A program made the translations under genes and the position numbers. The notes below the pieces were generated by a model. It was not told the origin of the DNA and made no database searches. It was given only the letters and a program-made list of their open reading frames with translations. A stretch of 64,000 nucleotides of DNA from contig JBJXHC010000114.1 in the NCBI GenBank assembly GCA_046160825.1, positions 16,826 through 80,825 of the forward strand, written 5' to 3'. Source of the DNA: JBJXHC01 sp046160825. GTDB taxonomy: Bacteria; Bacteroidota; Ignavibacteria; UBA10030; UBA6906. Shown here piece by piece: positions 1-7,734 of the stretch. Every line of letters starts with the position of its first letter. Position 1 is the stretch's first letter.

Positions 1-674
1 GAGGGGATGACATCCTCTTTCCCAAGTCGTTTTGCAAGACCTTGAATGAGTTTGAATCCCACACCACAACCACAGAGGGATTTGAAAGGATACGGATCGC
101 CGGGTTTTATTGGATCAAGTACGGCACAGGCATTTGGGAGAACGGGACCAGGCTCATGATGGTCGCAGATGATAATATCGATTCCAAGTCCTCGCGCGTA
201 CTCAACCTGATCGACAGCAGTAATCCCGCAATCGACGGCAACGAGCAAACGCGTACCCATCTCAGAAGCCTTGTCAATTCCGGCCAGCGAAATACCATAT
301 CCTTCTTTGATACGATCCGGAATATAATACGAGACATCCAGGTCGATATCCTTGAAGAAGAGATAGAGCATGGATGCACCGTTCGTTCCATCAACATCAT
401 AATCTCCGTAGACTAGTACCCGTTCGTTATTCCGTTGTGCAAGGAGAATACGCTCCGTTGCTTCAGTCATTCCGCCAAGCAGGAACGGGTCATGTAACTG
501 TTCAAGTCCGGGCCGAAAGTATGACTTTGCCTTGTCATAGTCATCGATTCCGCGTTGAACAAGTACGCGGGAGATGGCTTCGGGGACGTTGATTTCCTTA
601 CACAGGCGGGCAACAGATTCCACAGGTGGCGCTTCAGCAACCGTCCATCGACGTTCACGTATTGTACCGTTCAA
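1..674 (-). CDS. recJ: Single-stranded-DNA-specific exonuclease RecJ (3' end cut off by window)
   Basis: Read on the minus strand, this open frame gives the RecJ DHH phosphoesterase core: YGDYDVDGTNGASMLYLFF, then VAVDCGITA and IIICDHHEPGP, the conserved Asp/His metal-binding motifs of the family. RecJ degrades single-stranded DNA 5' to 3' in recombination and mismatch repair. No good ATG lies upstream. The most likely start is the TTG at 672-674, preceded by GGAG five bases before it, which places the usual RecJ N-terminal helix (RRWTVAEAPPVESVARLC) at residue 6. The C-terminal half, including the OB-fold, lies beyond the left edge. It follows the RNase P RNA gene on the same strand by about 55 bases. 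Confidence 0.93.
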   Translation of the reverse strand, partial: MNGTIRERRWTVAEAPPVESVARLCKEINVPEAISRVLVQRGIDDYDKAKSYFRPGLEQLHDPFLLGGMTEATERILLAQRNNERVLVYGDYDVDGTNGASMLYLFFKDIDLDVSYYIPDRIKEGYGISLAGIDKASEMGTRLLVAVDCGITAVDQVEYARGLGIDIIICDHHEPGPVLPNACAVLDPIKPGDPYPFKSLCGCGVGFKLIQGLAKRLGKEDVIP

Positions 675-728
675 TTTTGCTCCAATGGGAAACCTGTTTT
701 CGCTGCACGCAGAGCGAACGAAAACAGT

Positions 729-1122
729 GCAGGTCTGTAAGCCGAATTCTGTCTTTCTCCGTCCGAAGACGGAAAGAGGCAGCCATTTCTCTGGGCCCGG
801 GATTACTCCCGAGGCTCTAGCGACCTACCCGAGAGTTACATGATGCTTGCGCATCATAGTGAAGCGAGCAGCTTCTCCTCTCCTATGTGGTCTTGCTCCG
901 GATGGGGTTTGTCGCGACCCCCGACATTGCTGTTGGGGCGGTGAGCTCTTACCTCGCCTTTTCACCCTTACCCCAATGTATCGAGGCGGTATGTTTTCTG
1001 TGACACTTTCCGTACACGCCGGTTTGCACCGGCACGCCCCCCGCTCTTCACGGGGCATCCTGCTCTGGGGAGTTCGGACTTTCCTCATGGCGCTTTTGGC
1101 GTCACGCGGCTGCCCGACCTGC
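729..1122 (-). ncRNA. rnpB: RNase P RNA (bacterial class A)
   Basis: The minus strand carries the universally conserved CR elements of bacterial RNase P RNA: GAGGAAAGTCCGAACTCC near the 5' end, the ACAGAAAA segment, and near the 3' end AATTCGGCTTACAGACCTGC. The first and last bases (GCAGGTCGGGC / ACAGACCTGC) pair to form helix P1. Several strong internal stems are visible. This is the catalytic RNA that matures tRNA 5' ends. Boundaries come from the P1 pairing and may be off by a few bases. It lies between RNase HI and recJ, all on the minus strand. Confidence 0.96.
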
Positions 1123-1144
1123 ATTGTGAGATGATATGCGTGAA

Positions 1145-1561
1145 TTACACTTTGACGAGCTTCTTTGAGTCGATCCCTCTGTTGGCCAGTTGGTCGGCCT
1201 CCTTGTTCTGTTCGCGGGGGACGTGCTTCAACTCAAAGCGAAACGGGGCATTCTCAATAAGCCCGATGACCCGTTGGAAATATTTCTTCAGAACCTCATC
1301 CTTGACCCTGTACTCGCCGTTGATCTGGCGTACCATCAATTCGCTGTCAGAATGAGCGATGAGATGGCTGCATGACGTTGACTTCATCTTCCTCAGGAGC
1401 AACAGGAGGGCCGAGTATTCTGCAACATTGTTGGTTGCCTGACCGATGTAGCCCGAGGTGGAAAAAACAATTTCACCCGACTCATTCTTGACGATTACTC
1501 CTATGCCACTGTCACCCGGGTTGCCCCGCGAGCCGCCATCGGTGAATGCGTAACAAATCAT
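1145..1561 (-). CDS. rnhA: Ribonuclease HI family protein
   Basis: The 138-residue product has the RNase H fold order: CYAFTDGGSRGNPGDSG (first catalytic Asp), NNVAEYSALL (Glu), AHSDSELMVRQ (Asp) and EQNKEADQLANRG (last Asp). All four metal-binding acids are present. Such short forms lack an N-terminal hybrid-binding domain and cut the RNA strand of RNA-DNA hybrids. The ATG at 1561 is preferred over an upstream in-frame ATG because it overlaps the stop of the preceding gene as ATGA, which indicates translational coupling to the zinc-ribbon protein. It ends just before the RNase P RNA gene. Confidence 0.92.
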   Translation of the reverse strand: MICYAFTDGGSRGNPGDSGIGVIVKNESGEIVFSTSGYIGQATNNVAEYSALLLLLRKMKSTSCSHLIAHSDSELMVRQINGEYRVKDEVLKKYFQRVIGLIENAPFRFELKHVPREQNKEADQLANRGIDSKKLVKV

Positions 1562-2319
1562 ACGACGGCGGGGATCGTCTCGGCGACTGCGTCGGAGATG
1601 ATAATTCTGCCGCAATGCTCGCAGAGATAGACTTTCTTATTCTGGCGGAGCTCCAGAAGTTCCTGCGGCGGTACTTTATTGAAACACCCGCCACATGAGC
1701 CGCGTTTTATCGGAACAACAGCTTTGCCCCTGCGTGCTTTCCGGATTCTCTCGTACACTTCAATGTCTGCCTTGCTTATGCGGACAATAATTTTTTCGCG
1801 TTCATGATGGTATTTCGCCTCTTCGTCAGCAGTCGTTTTGGACACCTCTGCAAGATCCGCCGCCTTCTCTTCGAGCACCTTTTCGAGGTCATCGAGTTCC
1901 TTCTTTGCCTCTTCAATACCTGTCCGGGCGATGGTCGCTTTCGTCTCCAGCGAACCCATGTTCTTTTCAAGCTGGGACGCCGTATCGGTTGCGTGGTCGA
2001 TCTCACGGGTCAGGGCATCATACTCTTTATTGTTGCGGACCTGCAATTGTTGCGCTTTGTATTTGGTGACTTTTTCCTTGAGGGAAATGATCTCACTGTC
2101 GGCGTTATCGCGTTCCGAGAACGCACTGCGCATTGTATGCTCGAGAGTACTAATCCTTGCTTGAAGTTCCGCCTTCTTCGCTTCGAGTGAACGCACGATA
2201 CGCGGGAGATCTCCTTTGAGTTCTTCAAGCTCATCGAGATTGCTGTCAACTAATTGCAGAGTGTACAACTGCCGTAACCTGTTTTCCAAAGTTTCTCCTT
2301 CGTGAGGTTTCTTAGACAT
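1558..2319 (-). CDS. Coiled-coil protein with C-terminal C4 zinc ribbon (CT398/DUF164-like)
   Basis: This 253-residue protein is mostly heptad-rich helix: about residues 20-190 are dense in E, K, L and A and form a long hairpin coiled coil. A zinc ribbon follows, with CGGC and then CEHC near residues 205-240. This architecture matches the zinc-ribbon family that includes the chlamydial CT398 and Deinococcus DR0291 proteins, which are putative nucleic-acid or secretion-associated factors; the biochemical role is not established. It overlaps the Nif3 gene upstream by 8 bases and RNase HI downstream by 4, a common order (Nif3, zinc ribbon, RNase H) that suggests one transcript. Confidence 0.88.
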   Translation of the reverse strand: MSKKPHEGETLENRLRQLYTLQLVDSNLDELEELKGDLPRIVRSLEAKKAELQARISTLEHTMRSAFSERDNADSEIISLKEKVTKYKAQQLQVRNNKEYDALTREIDHATDTASQLEKNMGSLETKATIARTGIEEAKKELDDLEKVLEEKAADLAEVSKTTADEEAKYHHEREKIIVRISKADIEVYERIRKARRGKAVVPIKRGSCGGCFNKVPPQELLELRQNKKVYLCEHCGRIIISDAVAETIPAVV

Positions 2320-3418
2320 ACGTTACAGGATTTGTGATGGTACGGGCGAGGTGAACCGGTATTCCTGAATCATGTTCGCGTAACCATGTGCGCAATCTTT
2401 CAACGACGACCCGCATCACTGGAATTTCTGTTTCATAATGGCCGGCGTCCACGACAGCGATTCTTTGATCGGCATCATGAAATGAGTGGTATTTCACGTC
2501 GGCAGTAACAAATACATCGGCTCCTGCGCGTACAGCATCCTGCGTCAAAGCGCTGCCGCTGCCTCCGCACACCGCGATGCGACGCACGTTCTTTCGAGGA
2601 ATGCTGGAAGAGCGCACTGCCGGGATATGCAGGTTCCGCTTTACCCGACGGATAAATGCCTGCATCGTGAGGGGCTTTTCCAGGTTTCCGATCGCACCCA
2701 TCCCAAAATCGCTACTCGTATTCTCCAGTGGATATACGTCGTAGGCGACTTCCTCGTATGGGTGAGATTCTTTCATTGCCTTGATGACGTTATCCACCTT
2801 CCACACCGGGGCCACCATCTCGAGTCGCGTCTCCTTCACAGTTTCACGTGCGTGCTTTTTTCCAACTGCTGGTCTGGATTCTTCGTTGCCGCGAAATATT
2901 CCGGTGCCCTCGGTTTGAAACGAACACTCTTTATAATTCCCAATCCTTCCGGCTCCGGCTCTTGCCATTGCCGTGGCCACCTTTTCAACATTGAGTGAAG
3001 GAACAAATGTTACCACTTTGCGTCCGATGCGATAACTGTGTGAAAGGAAATCAACATCTCGCAAGCCCAATATCTCTGCAAGGGCGAAACTCGTTCCGCC
3101 ACGAGTGAAGTCAAGGTTCGTATGAGCACTATAGAGGCTGATGCCTCCGCGAACAAGTGCGGCGATGCACCTCCCGGTAGCGTTCCGATCCGTTACAGTG
3201 CGGACGGGGTTGAAGAGCAGGGGATGATGCGTAACGAGAAGGTTCGCCTTTTTCATGCGAGCTTCTTCGACGACTTGTTCGGTGGCGTCCAGTGCAACAA
3301 CAATACCCTTCACCCGGCTGGACAAACTCCCCACCTGCAATCCCACATTGTCTTTCTCCCAAGCGATTGACTTCGGAGCCCACTCATCAAAAAAACTGTT
3401 GACATTCTCTACGGTCAT
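2312..3418 (-). CDS. Nif3-like dinuclear metal centre protein (YqfO type)
   Basis: The protein has the Nif3/YbgI hallmarks: DNVGLQVG near the N terminus, the metal-binding THHPLLFNP and SAHTNLD motifs, and VVDAGHYETE near the C terminus. At about 368 residues it is the long form, with a CutA1/PII-like insert in the middle (around residues 130-235, ending HPYEEVAYDVYP). Proteins of this family form hexameric rings with two metals per subunit. They are often labelled GTP cyclohydrolase 1 type 2 homologues, but the physiological reaction is unsettled. The ATG at 3418 is chosen; a GTG six codons upstream is also open. Neither has a clear Shine-Dalgarno sequence. Confidence 0.9.
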   Translation of the reverse strand: MTVENVNSFFDEWAPKSIAWEKDNVGLQVGSLSSRVKGIVVALDATEQVVEEARMKKANLLVTHHPLLFNPVRTVTDRNATGRCIAALVRGGISLYSAHTNLDFTRGGTSFALAEILGLRDVDFLSHSYRIGRKVVTFVPSLNVEKVATAMARAGAGRIGNYKECSFQTEGTGIFRGNEESRPAVGKKHARETVKETRLEMVAPVWKVDNVIKAMKESHPYEEVAYDVYPLENTSSDFGMGAIGNLEKPLTMQAFIRRVKRNLHIPAVRSSSIPRKNVRRIAVCGGSGSALTQDAVRAGADVFVTADVKYHSFHDADQRIAVVDAGHYETEIPVMRVVVERLRTWLREHDSGIPVHLARTITNPVTYV

Positions 3419-3437
3419 GGATTCGGATACGTTCACA

Positions 3438-3467
3438 CAAAAAAAGTGTCCCGCCGGAGGGCGGGAC
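3438..3467 (-). terminator. Rho-independent terminator
   Basis: A perfect 8-base stem, GTCCCGCC/GGCGGGAC with a four-base loop, at 3448-3467. On the minus strand it is followed by AC and a run of eight T at 3438-3445. It lies just after the 21-codon ORF at 3476-3541 and just before the Nif3 gene. Confidence 0.85.
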
Positions 3468-3475
3468 CCTTTTGG

Positions 3476-3541
3476 TTATTCGTATTTCTCAGTCTGGTTG
3501 CGGATATACTTCTTGTTAGCGTGGTATGTGGTTTGTGCCAT
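3476..3541 (-). CDS. Possible 21-residue small protein
   Basis: A short minus-strand frame (ATG to TAA) would encode MAQTTYHANKKYIRNQTEKY plus a final E, a basic, tyrosine-rich peptide. It ends nine bases before a strong intrinsic terminator that otherwise has no obvious gene to serve, since the regulator at 3601-4257 ends about 130 bases further back. No strong Shine-Dalgarno sequence is seen, and I do not recognise the peptide. It may be only the 3' leader between that regulator and its terminator. Confidence 0.3.
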   Translation of the reverse strand: MAQTTYHANKKYIRNQTEKYE

Positions 3542-3600
3542 ATGTCGCTCTATCGAAATCTGCACACGTAAATATAGAAACTCGGGCTCTGATATGCAAG

Positions 3601-4257
3601 TTAGAACTCAATCTTCTCAAAGTTGATATCCCGGAGTTTTGAAATCTCCTTCTCAATAAGAGCGATGTTCTTATCAAGATCCTGAACCAACTGCTTCTCC
3701 TGGGGGGGTAAAGTCTGGCGCGCCATGATGTCTGTGCTGATCTTCATTGCTGCGAGTGGGTTGTTGAACTCATGACATACCGTGACGACCAATTCCTTGA
3801 TTGCTTCTGTACGCTTCTGGGCTATCAGGTCGGTTTTCTGTTGCTCTGCAATCTTCCTTTTGAGGTGGACGCGTTCAAGAATATTGACAATCGTGCGTGG
3901 AAGAACTGAATCCACTGCCTCATCCTTGACCATGTAATCTTCCACACCATATTTCATTGCTTCGATTGCCAGACGGAAGTCCCGATTGGAAGTAAGGAAG
4001 ATGATGGGCGTGCTGATCTGCTTCTCGCGGATGGTTTTTGCCACTTCAAGTCCGTTGACTTCAGGGAGATAGTAATCAAGCAGAACAAGGTCAATATTGG
4101 GGTTCTTCTCCAGTTCCTCAATGGCGGATTTCCCATCCTGCTTCCAGATAACTTCAAATTTCTTGCCCTGGTACTTGGAGAGAAGGTGTTGAGCGATTGC
4201 CATGTAACCGGTATCGTCATCCACGATAAGGAGATTAATCAATTCAGGTGATTCCAT
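3601..4257 (-). CDS. Response regulator with C-terminal HisKA-like dimerisation helix, no ATPase domain
   Basis: Residues 1-125 form a CheY-like receiver: LLIVDDDTG, phosphoacceptor Asp in LVLLDYYLPEVNG, and the conserved Thr/Lys (IIFLTSN, MVKDEA). A predicted coiled segment follows, then an H-box helix around residue 170 (VTVCHEFNNPLAAMKI), the phosphoacceptor motif of HisKA domains. The chain ends at about 218 residues with no N, G1 or G2 boxes, so it cannot autophosphorylate. It could be a phosphotransfer or docking protein that receives phosphate from a separate kinase. The ATG at 4257 has AAAGGA upstream and a sigma70-type promoter at 4284-4312. It is divergent from the receiver protein at 4480. 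Confidence 0.85.
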   Translation of the reverse strand: MESPELINLLIVDDDTGYMAIAQHLLSKYQGKKFEVIWKQDGKSAIEELEKNPNIDLVLLDYYLPEVNGLEVAKTIREKQISTPIIFLTSNRDFRLAIEAMKYGVEDYMVKDEAVDSVLPRTIVNILERVHLKRKIAEQQKTDLIAQKRTEAIKELVVTVCHEFNNPLAAMKISTDIMARQTLPPQEKQLVQDLDKNIALIEKEISKLRDINFEKIEF

Positions 4258-4283
4258 ACAGTTCCTTTGACAAATACTCAACC

Positions 4284-4312
4284 ATTATAGTATATGTGCC
4301 CTTGACTTGCAA
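4284..4312 (-). promoter_or_regulatory. Sigma70-type promoter for the REC-HisKA gene
   Basis: On the minus strand TTGCAA (4307-4312) and a perfect TATAAT (4284-4289) are separated by exactly 17 bases. The -10 box lies 27 bases before the chosen ATG at 4257. Confidence 0.7.
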
Positions 4313-4363
4313 CCGCGGTTACAGACGATACTCAAAGGGAACGTATCAAAATTGTGAGCTGGG

Positions 4364-4392
4364 TTGATTTTATGCATTTGTTTCGCTATCAT
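4364..4392 (+). promoter_or_regulatory. Candidate promoter for the receiver/NtrC pair
   Basis: TTGATT (4364-4369), a 17-base spacer and TATCAT (4387-4392) resemble sigma70 boxes. They lie about 88 bases upstream of the ATG at 4480, divergent from the promoter at 4284-4312. Confidence 0.4.
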
Positions 4393-4479
4393 CGTACGGT
4401 TCTCAAGTGGAACAAGGTAAGCGCGCGCTCAGCAAGCGCCACACAACAGGACATACTGTACAATCACCGGAGTAACCTG

Positions 4480-4848
4480 ATGACTGACAAACGCAAGATA
4501 CTGGTGGTCGACGACGAGGATGCATTACGAACGGTGCTTAGCAGTGAGCTGGTCAGCGAAGGATATGAAGTTGGGACGGCCGGAGATGGCGACGAGGCAA
4601 TAAATGAGTTGCAGAAGAAAACATTCGAATTAGTCCTGTTAGACATCAAGATGCCTCGCATGAATGGCTTTGAAGTCCTGAAATTTATCAAAGATAAGCA
4701 CCCGAAAACAAAAGTCATCATGCTGACCGGTTTCGCCGACTTGAAGAACGCCATTGAGTCGAAGAAACTTGGTGCTGAGGACTTTGTCAGCAAACCGTAT
4801 GATCTTGTGGACCTTCTCACCACAATTGAACGAGTGATGAGTGAATAG
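4480..4848 (+). CDS. Single-domain response regulator
   Basis: The 122-residue product is a stand-alone CheY-like receiver: ILVVDDEDALRT, phosphoacceptor Asp in LVLLDIKMPRMNG, Thr in VIMLTGFAD and Lys in FVSKPYDL. There is no output domain, so it acts by protein contact or in a phosphorelay. The ATG at 4480 has GGAG eight bases upstream; earlier in-frame starts add a segment with no receiver homology. It is a close paralogue of the receiver domain of the next gene (both share LLDIxMPRxxGxEVLKFI and KPYD), consistent with a local duplication, and its 3' end touches or overlaps that gene. Confidence 0.9.
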   Translation: MTDKRKILVVDDEDALRTVLSSELVSEGYEVGTAGDGDEAINELQKKTFELVLLDIKMPRMNGFEVLKFIKDKHPKTKVIMLTGFADLKNAIESKKLGAEDFVSKPYDLVDLLTTIERVMSE

Positions 4849-4900
4849 CGTCGCTCACCCCGGCCAAATGGTTGCGGCCGAACAAAGCCCCGGGCGGACG

Positions 4901-6274
4901 ATGGCGAAGAAGTACAACCTCCTGATTGTTGATGACGAAGAGTCACTCCGGACTCTTCTTGAGACCGAGTTAGCTGAGTCTGAAGAATTTACCGTGGACA
5001 CTGCCTCGGACGGTGGACAGGCAATCAACCAGATTCAAGCCAAGGTCTATGATGTTGTGCTGCTTGATATCCGGATGCCAAGGGTCAGTGGCATAGAGGT
5101 CCTCAAGTTCATTCAGGAATACTCTCCCACCACGCAAGTCATCATTCTCACCAACTATGCAGATGTCAAGACCGCCATTCAAACAATCAAACTTGGCGCG
5201 TATGATTTTCTTTCCAAGCCGTACGACATCGACGAACTGTTCAATACCATTCACCGGGCAATAGAACGCAAGCAGCTCTTCATCGACAACAAACTGATGA
5301 AGAGTGAATTGAATCGTCGTGTGGGAAACTTCGAAATCATCGGCCAAAGTCCATCATTCCTCAAGCTGGTTGAAAGCGCAACACGCTTTGCTGAAAGTGA
5401 TTCGTTTGTCCTTATCCAGGGTGCCAGCGGAACAGGCAAAGAGCTTATCGCCAATCTCATCCACCGGAGAAGTCCACGCAATAATCGTCCGTTTGTCGCC
5501 GTGAACTGTGCTTCGATTCCGGATACCCTGCTTGAGAGCGAGCTCTTTGGTCATGAGAAGGGTGCGTTCACCAACGCCTATACAACCAAACAGGGTCTTG
5601 TTGAGGTCGCAAACGGCGGGACACTATTCCTTGATGAAGTCGGAGATATTAGTCCGACGATTCAACCGAAGCTCCTTCGCTTCCTTGAAACCGGTGAATT
5701 TCGCAGGGTGGGCGGGACGAATCTCCTGACAGTGGATGTTCGTGTCGTCACTGCAACAAACAAGGATTTGCGGGCAGAGGTGGCTGGGGGAAGGTTCCGT
5801 GAAGACTTGTTGTATCGTTTGAACGTTGTTACGTTGCGCATGCCGAGTTTGAAAGAACGCAGCGAAGATATCCCCATTCTCGCGGAGTTCTTCCTTACAC
5901 GCAAAACAAAATCCAAGACCCCGAAAAAGCTCGCTCCGAATGCGCTCAGACTTCTGATGTCGCACGACTGGCCCGGAAACGTCCGGGAGTTGGAGCACGT
6001 ACTTGAAGGGGCGGTATTGCTCGCTATTGGAGACACGATTGATGAATCCGATCTGTCCATGTACTTCCATCGCGACAAAGTGCAATCAAGCTCGGTCCTT
6101 GATGCCATGCCCGCGAACGGCGACGAATCACTTGATACACTGGAACGCCTCCACATTGAGCGTACGCTGAAACAATACAATTACAGCCGTACCAAGACTG
6201 CAGATGTCCTCGGTATCAGCAAGAAGACACTCTATCTCAAGATAAAGCACTACGGCATGAAAGTCGCCGAGTAG
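4901..6274 (+). CDS. Sigma54-dependent NtrC-family response regulator
   Basis: This is a three-domain activator of about 457 residues. The N-terminal receiver has its acceptor Asp in VVLLDIRMPRVSG. The AAA+ domain carries Walker A GASGTGKE, the sigma54-contact loop (GAFTNA rather than GAFTGA) and Walker B GGTLFLDEVGD. The C-terminal Fis-type helix-turn-helix reads YSRTKTADVLGISKKTLYLK. It would drive RNA polymerase with sigma54 at unidentified enhancers. The ATG at 4901 starts directly on the receiver; a GTG at 4841 is also open and would overlap the previous gene by 8 bases. The Asn in the GAFTGA loop is unusual and may alter sigma54 contact. Confidence 0.93.
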   Translation: MAKKYNLLIVDDEESLRTLLETELAESEEFTVDTASDGGQAINQIQAKVYDVVLLDIRMPRVSGIEVLKFIQEYSPTTQVIILTNYADVKTAIQTIKLGAYDFLSKPYDIDELFNTIHRAIERKQLFIDNKLMKSELNRRVGNFEIIGQSPSFLKLVESATRFAESDSFVLIQGASGTGKELIANLIHRRSPRNNRPFVAVNCASIPDTLLESELFGHEKGAFTNAYTTKQGLVEVANGGTLFLDEVGDISPTIQPKLLRFLETGEFRRVGGTNLLTVDVRVVTATNKDLRAEVAGGRFREDLLYRLNVVTLRMPSLKERSEDIPILAEFFLTRKTKSKTPKKLAPNALRLLMSHDWPGNVRELEHVLEGAVLLAIGDTIDESDLSMYFHRDKVQSSSVLDAMPANGDESLDTLERLHIERTLKQYNYSRTKTADVLGISKKTLYLKIKHYGMKVAE

Positions 6275-6330
6275 CTTCCTGTCCAATTTGTTTTTCCCTT
6301 TCTCTTTATTATTGAAACTTTTGAGAGCCC

Positions 6331-6351
6331 GGTCAGTATAATTCACTGACC
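6331..6351 (+). promoter_or_regulatory. Hairpin in the leader upstream of gcdH
   Basis: GGTCAGT and ACTGACC form a 7-base stem with a seven-base AT-rich loop. It is the first of three inverted repeats in the 270-base space after the NtrC gene. Confidence 0.4.
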
Positions 6352-6375
6352 AGTAACATCTCTATCTCTCCTACA

Positions 6376-6410
6376 GAAGCCGGACGGGTCTGACCAACTT
6401 GTCCGGCTTC
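6376..6410 (+). promoter_or_regulatory. Hairpin in the leader upstream of gcdH
   Basis: A perfect 10-base stem, GAAGCCGGAC/GTCCGGCTTC, with a 15-base loop. No T run follows it, so it is not a classic terminator for the NtrC gene. It may be part of a structured leader. Confidence 0.45.
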
Positions 6411-6481
6411 ACTCCTTCAGCTCTTACCTTGACTTTGAAGCACAAATTTCATTCTTTTTCATCCAATTCAACTCGTCTTCG

Positions 6482-6516
6482 GCCCTGTGTCGCTTTTCGT
6501 AGACAGGGCTTTTTTC
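6482..6516 (+). terminator. Intrinsic terminator 28 bases before gcdH
   Basis: A 7-base stem, GCCCTGT/ACAGGGC, with a 14-base loop is followed directly by six or seven T. It lies immediately upstream of the gcdH ATG at 6545, leaving no room for a separate promoter between them. It either ends the NtrC transcript or works as a leader attenuator. Confidence 0.65.
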
Positions 6517-6544
6517 CATTTACGGCTTCCCAAAAGAGACCCGC

Positions 6545-7717
6545 ATGCTTAAGTTTTCCGGTGTGGACTACTTCACGATAGACGGACTTCTTTCCCAGGA
6601 TGAAATCCTTGTCCGTCAGACGGTGCGCGAATTTGTTGACGATCAGATACTCCCGATCATTGAAAAACACAATCGGGCAGGCACCTTTCCCCTTGATCTT
6701 GTGAAAGCCATGGCCGACCTCGGCCTGTTCGGCTCGACTCTTCCCGCAAAGTACGGGTGTGCCGAAATGAATAATGTCGCGTACGGCCTGGTGATGCAGG
6801 AACTTGAGCGTGGCGACAGCGGTGTGCGGAGTTTTGCTTCTGTACAGAGTTCCCTGGTGATGTACCCGATCTATGCGTTTGGATCTGAAGAACAGAAAGA
6901 CCGCTGGTTGCCAAAACTGGCAAAAGGTGAGAATATCGGGTGTTTCGGATTGACGGAGCCGGATTATGGATCCAATCCCGGGGGGATGCTCACGCGAGCC
7001 GAAGAGACATCCGATGGCTATGTGCTCAACGGTGCAAAAATGTGGATCACGAACGGCACGCTTTCCGACGTCGCAGTTGTGTGGGCAAAACTCAATGGTG
7101 TTGTGAACGGCTTTCTGGTGGAAAAGGGGATGAAAGGATTCTCGGCGCCTGAGATGAAAGGCAAGCACTCGCTGCGCGCATCGGTCACGTCGGAACTTAT
7201 TTTTCAGGATGTTGTGATTCCGAAATCAAACCGGCTTCCCAAAGTGGAAGGATTGAAGGGACCTTTGATGTGTCTCAACCAGGCGCGGTACGGAATTGCA
7301 TGGGGTGCCATGGGAGCCGCCATGGCGTGTTACGACTCGGCGTTGAACTATGCAAAGTCACGCATCCAGTTTGGGAAACCCATCGCGTCGTTCCAGCTTA
7401 CACAAGCAAAACTTGTCCACATGGTTACCGAGATTACCAAGGCGCAGTTGCTCTGCCTGCAACTTGGCCGCCTGAAAGATCAGGGTACGGTACGTCCCCA
7501 GCAGGTATCAATGGCAAAACGTAACAACGTGTTTCATGCTTTGGAAATTGCGCGCGAAGCGCGTACGATCCTTGGTGCAAACGGTATTCTCGATGAATAT
7601 CCCGTGATGCGTCACGCGGCAAACCTCGAGTCCGTATTGACGTACGAAGGAACACATGAAATGCACACTCTGATTGTCGGCGAGGATATTACCGGGATTC
7701 AAGCGTTTGCCTCATGA
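6545..7717 (+). CDS. gcdH: Acyl-CoA dehydrogenase, glutaryl-CoA dehydrogenase type
   Basis: The 390-residue length and the motif order (GCFGLTEPDYGSNPGGM for FAD and substrate binding, YGIAWGAMGAAM, QFGKPIASFQ, ILGANGILDEYPVMRHAANLE) match glutaryl-CoA dehydrogenase within the acyl-CoA dehydrogenase flavoprotein family. The catalytic base is Glu368 in TYEGTHEMH. It would oxidise and decarboxylate glutaryl-CoA to crotonyl-CoA, passing electrons to electron-transfer flavoprotein in the cytoplasm. Only weak purine-rich sequence precedes the ATG. A structured leader ending in a terminator lies directly upstream. Confidence 0.9.
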   Translation: MLKFSGVDYFTIDGLLSQDEILVRQTVREFVDDQILPIIEKHNRAGTFPLDLVKAMADLGLFGSTLPAKYGCAEMNNVAYGLVMQELERGDSGVRSFASVQSSLVMYPIYAFGSEEQKDRWLPKLAKGENIGCFGLTEPDYGSNPGGMLTRAEETSDGYVLNGAKMWITNGTLSDVAVVWAKLNGVVNGFLVEKGMKGFSAPEMKGKHSLRASVTSELIFQDVVIPKSNRLPKVEGLKGPLMCLNQARYGIAWGAMGAAMACYDSALNYAKSRIQFGKPIASFQLTQAKLVHMVTEITKAQLLCLQLGRLKDQGTVRPQQVSMAKRNNVFHALEIAREARTILGANGILDEYPVMRHAANLESVLTYEGTHEMHTLIVGEDITGIQAFAS

Positions 7718-7734
7718 TTCTCTCATAACAACGA

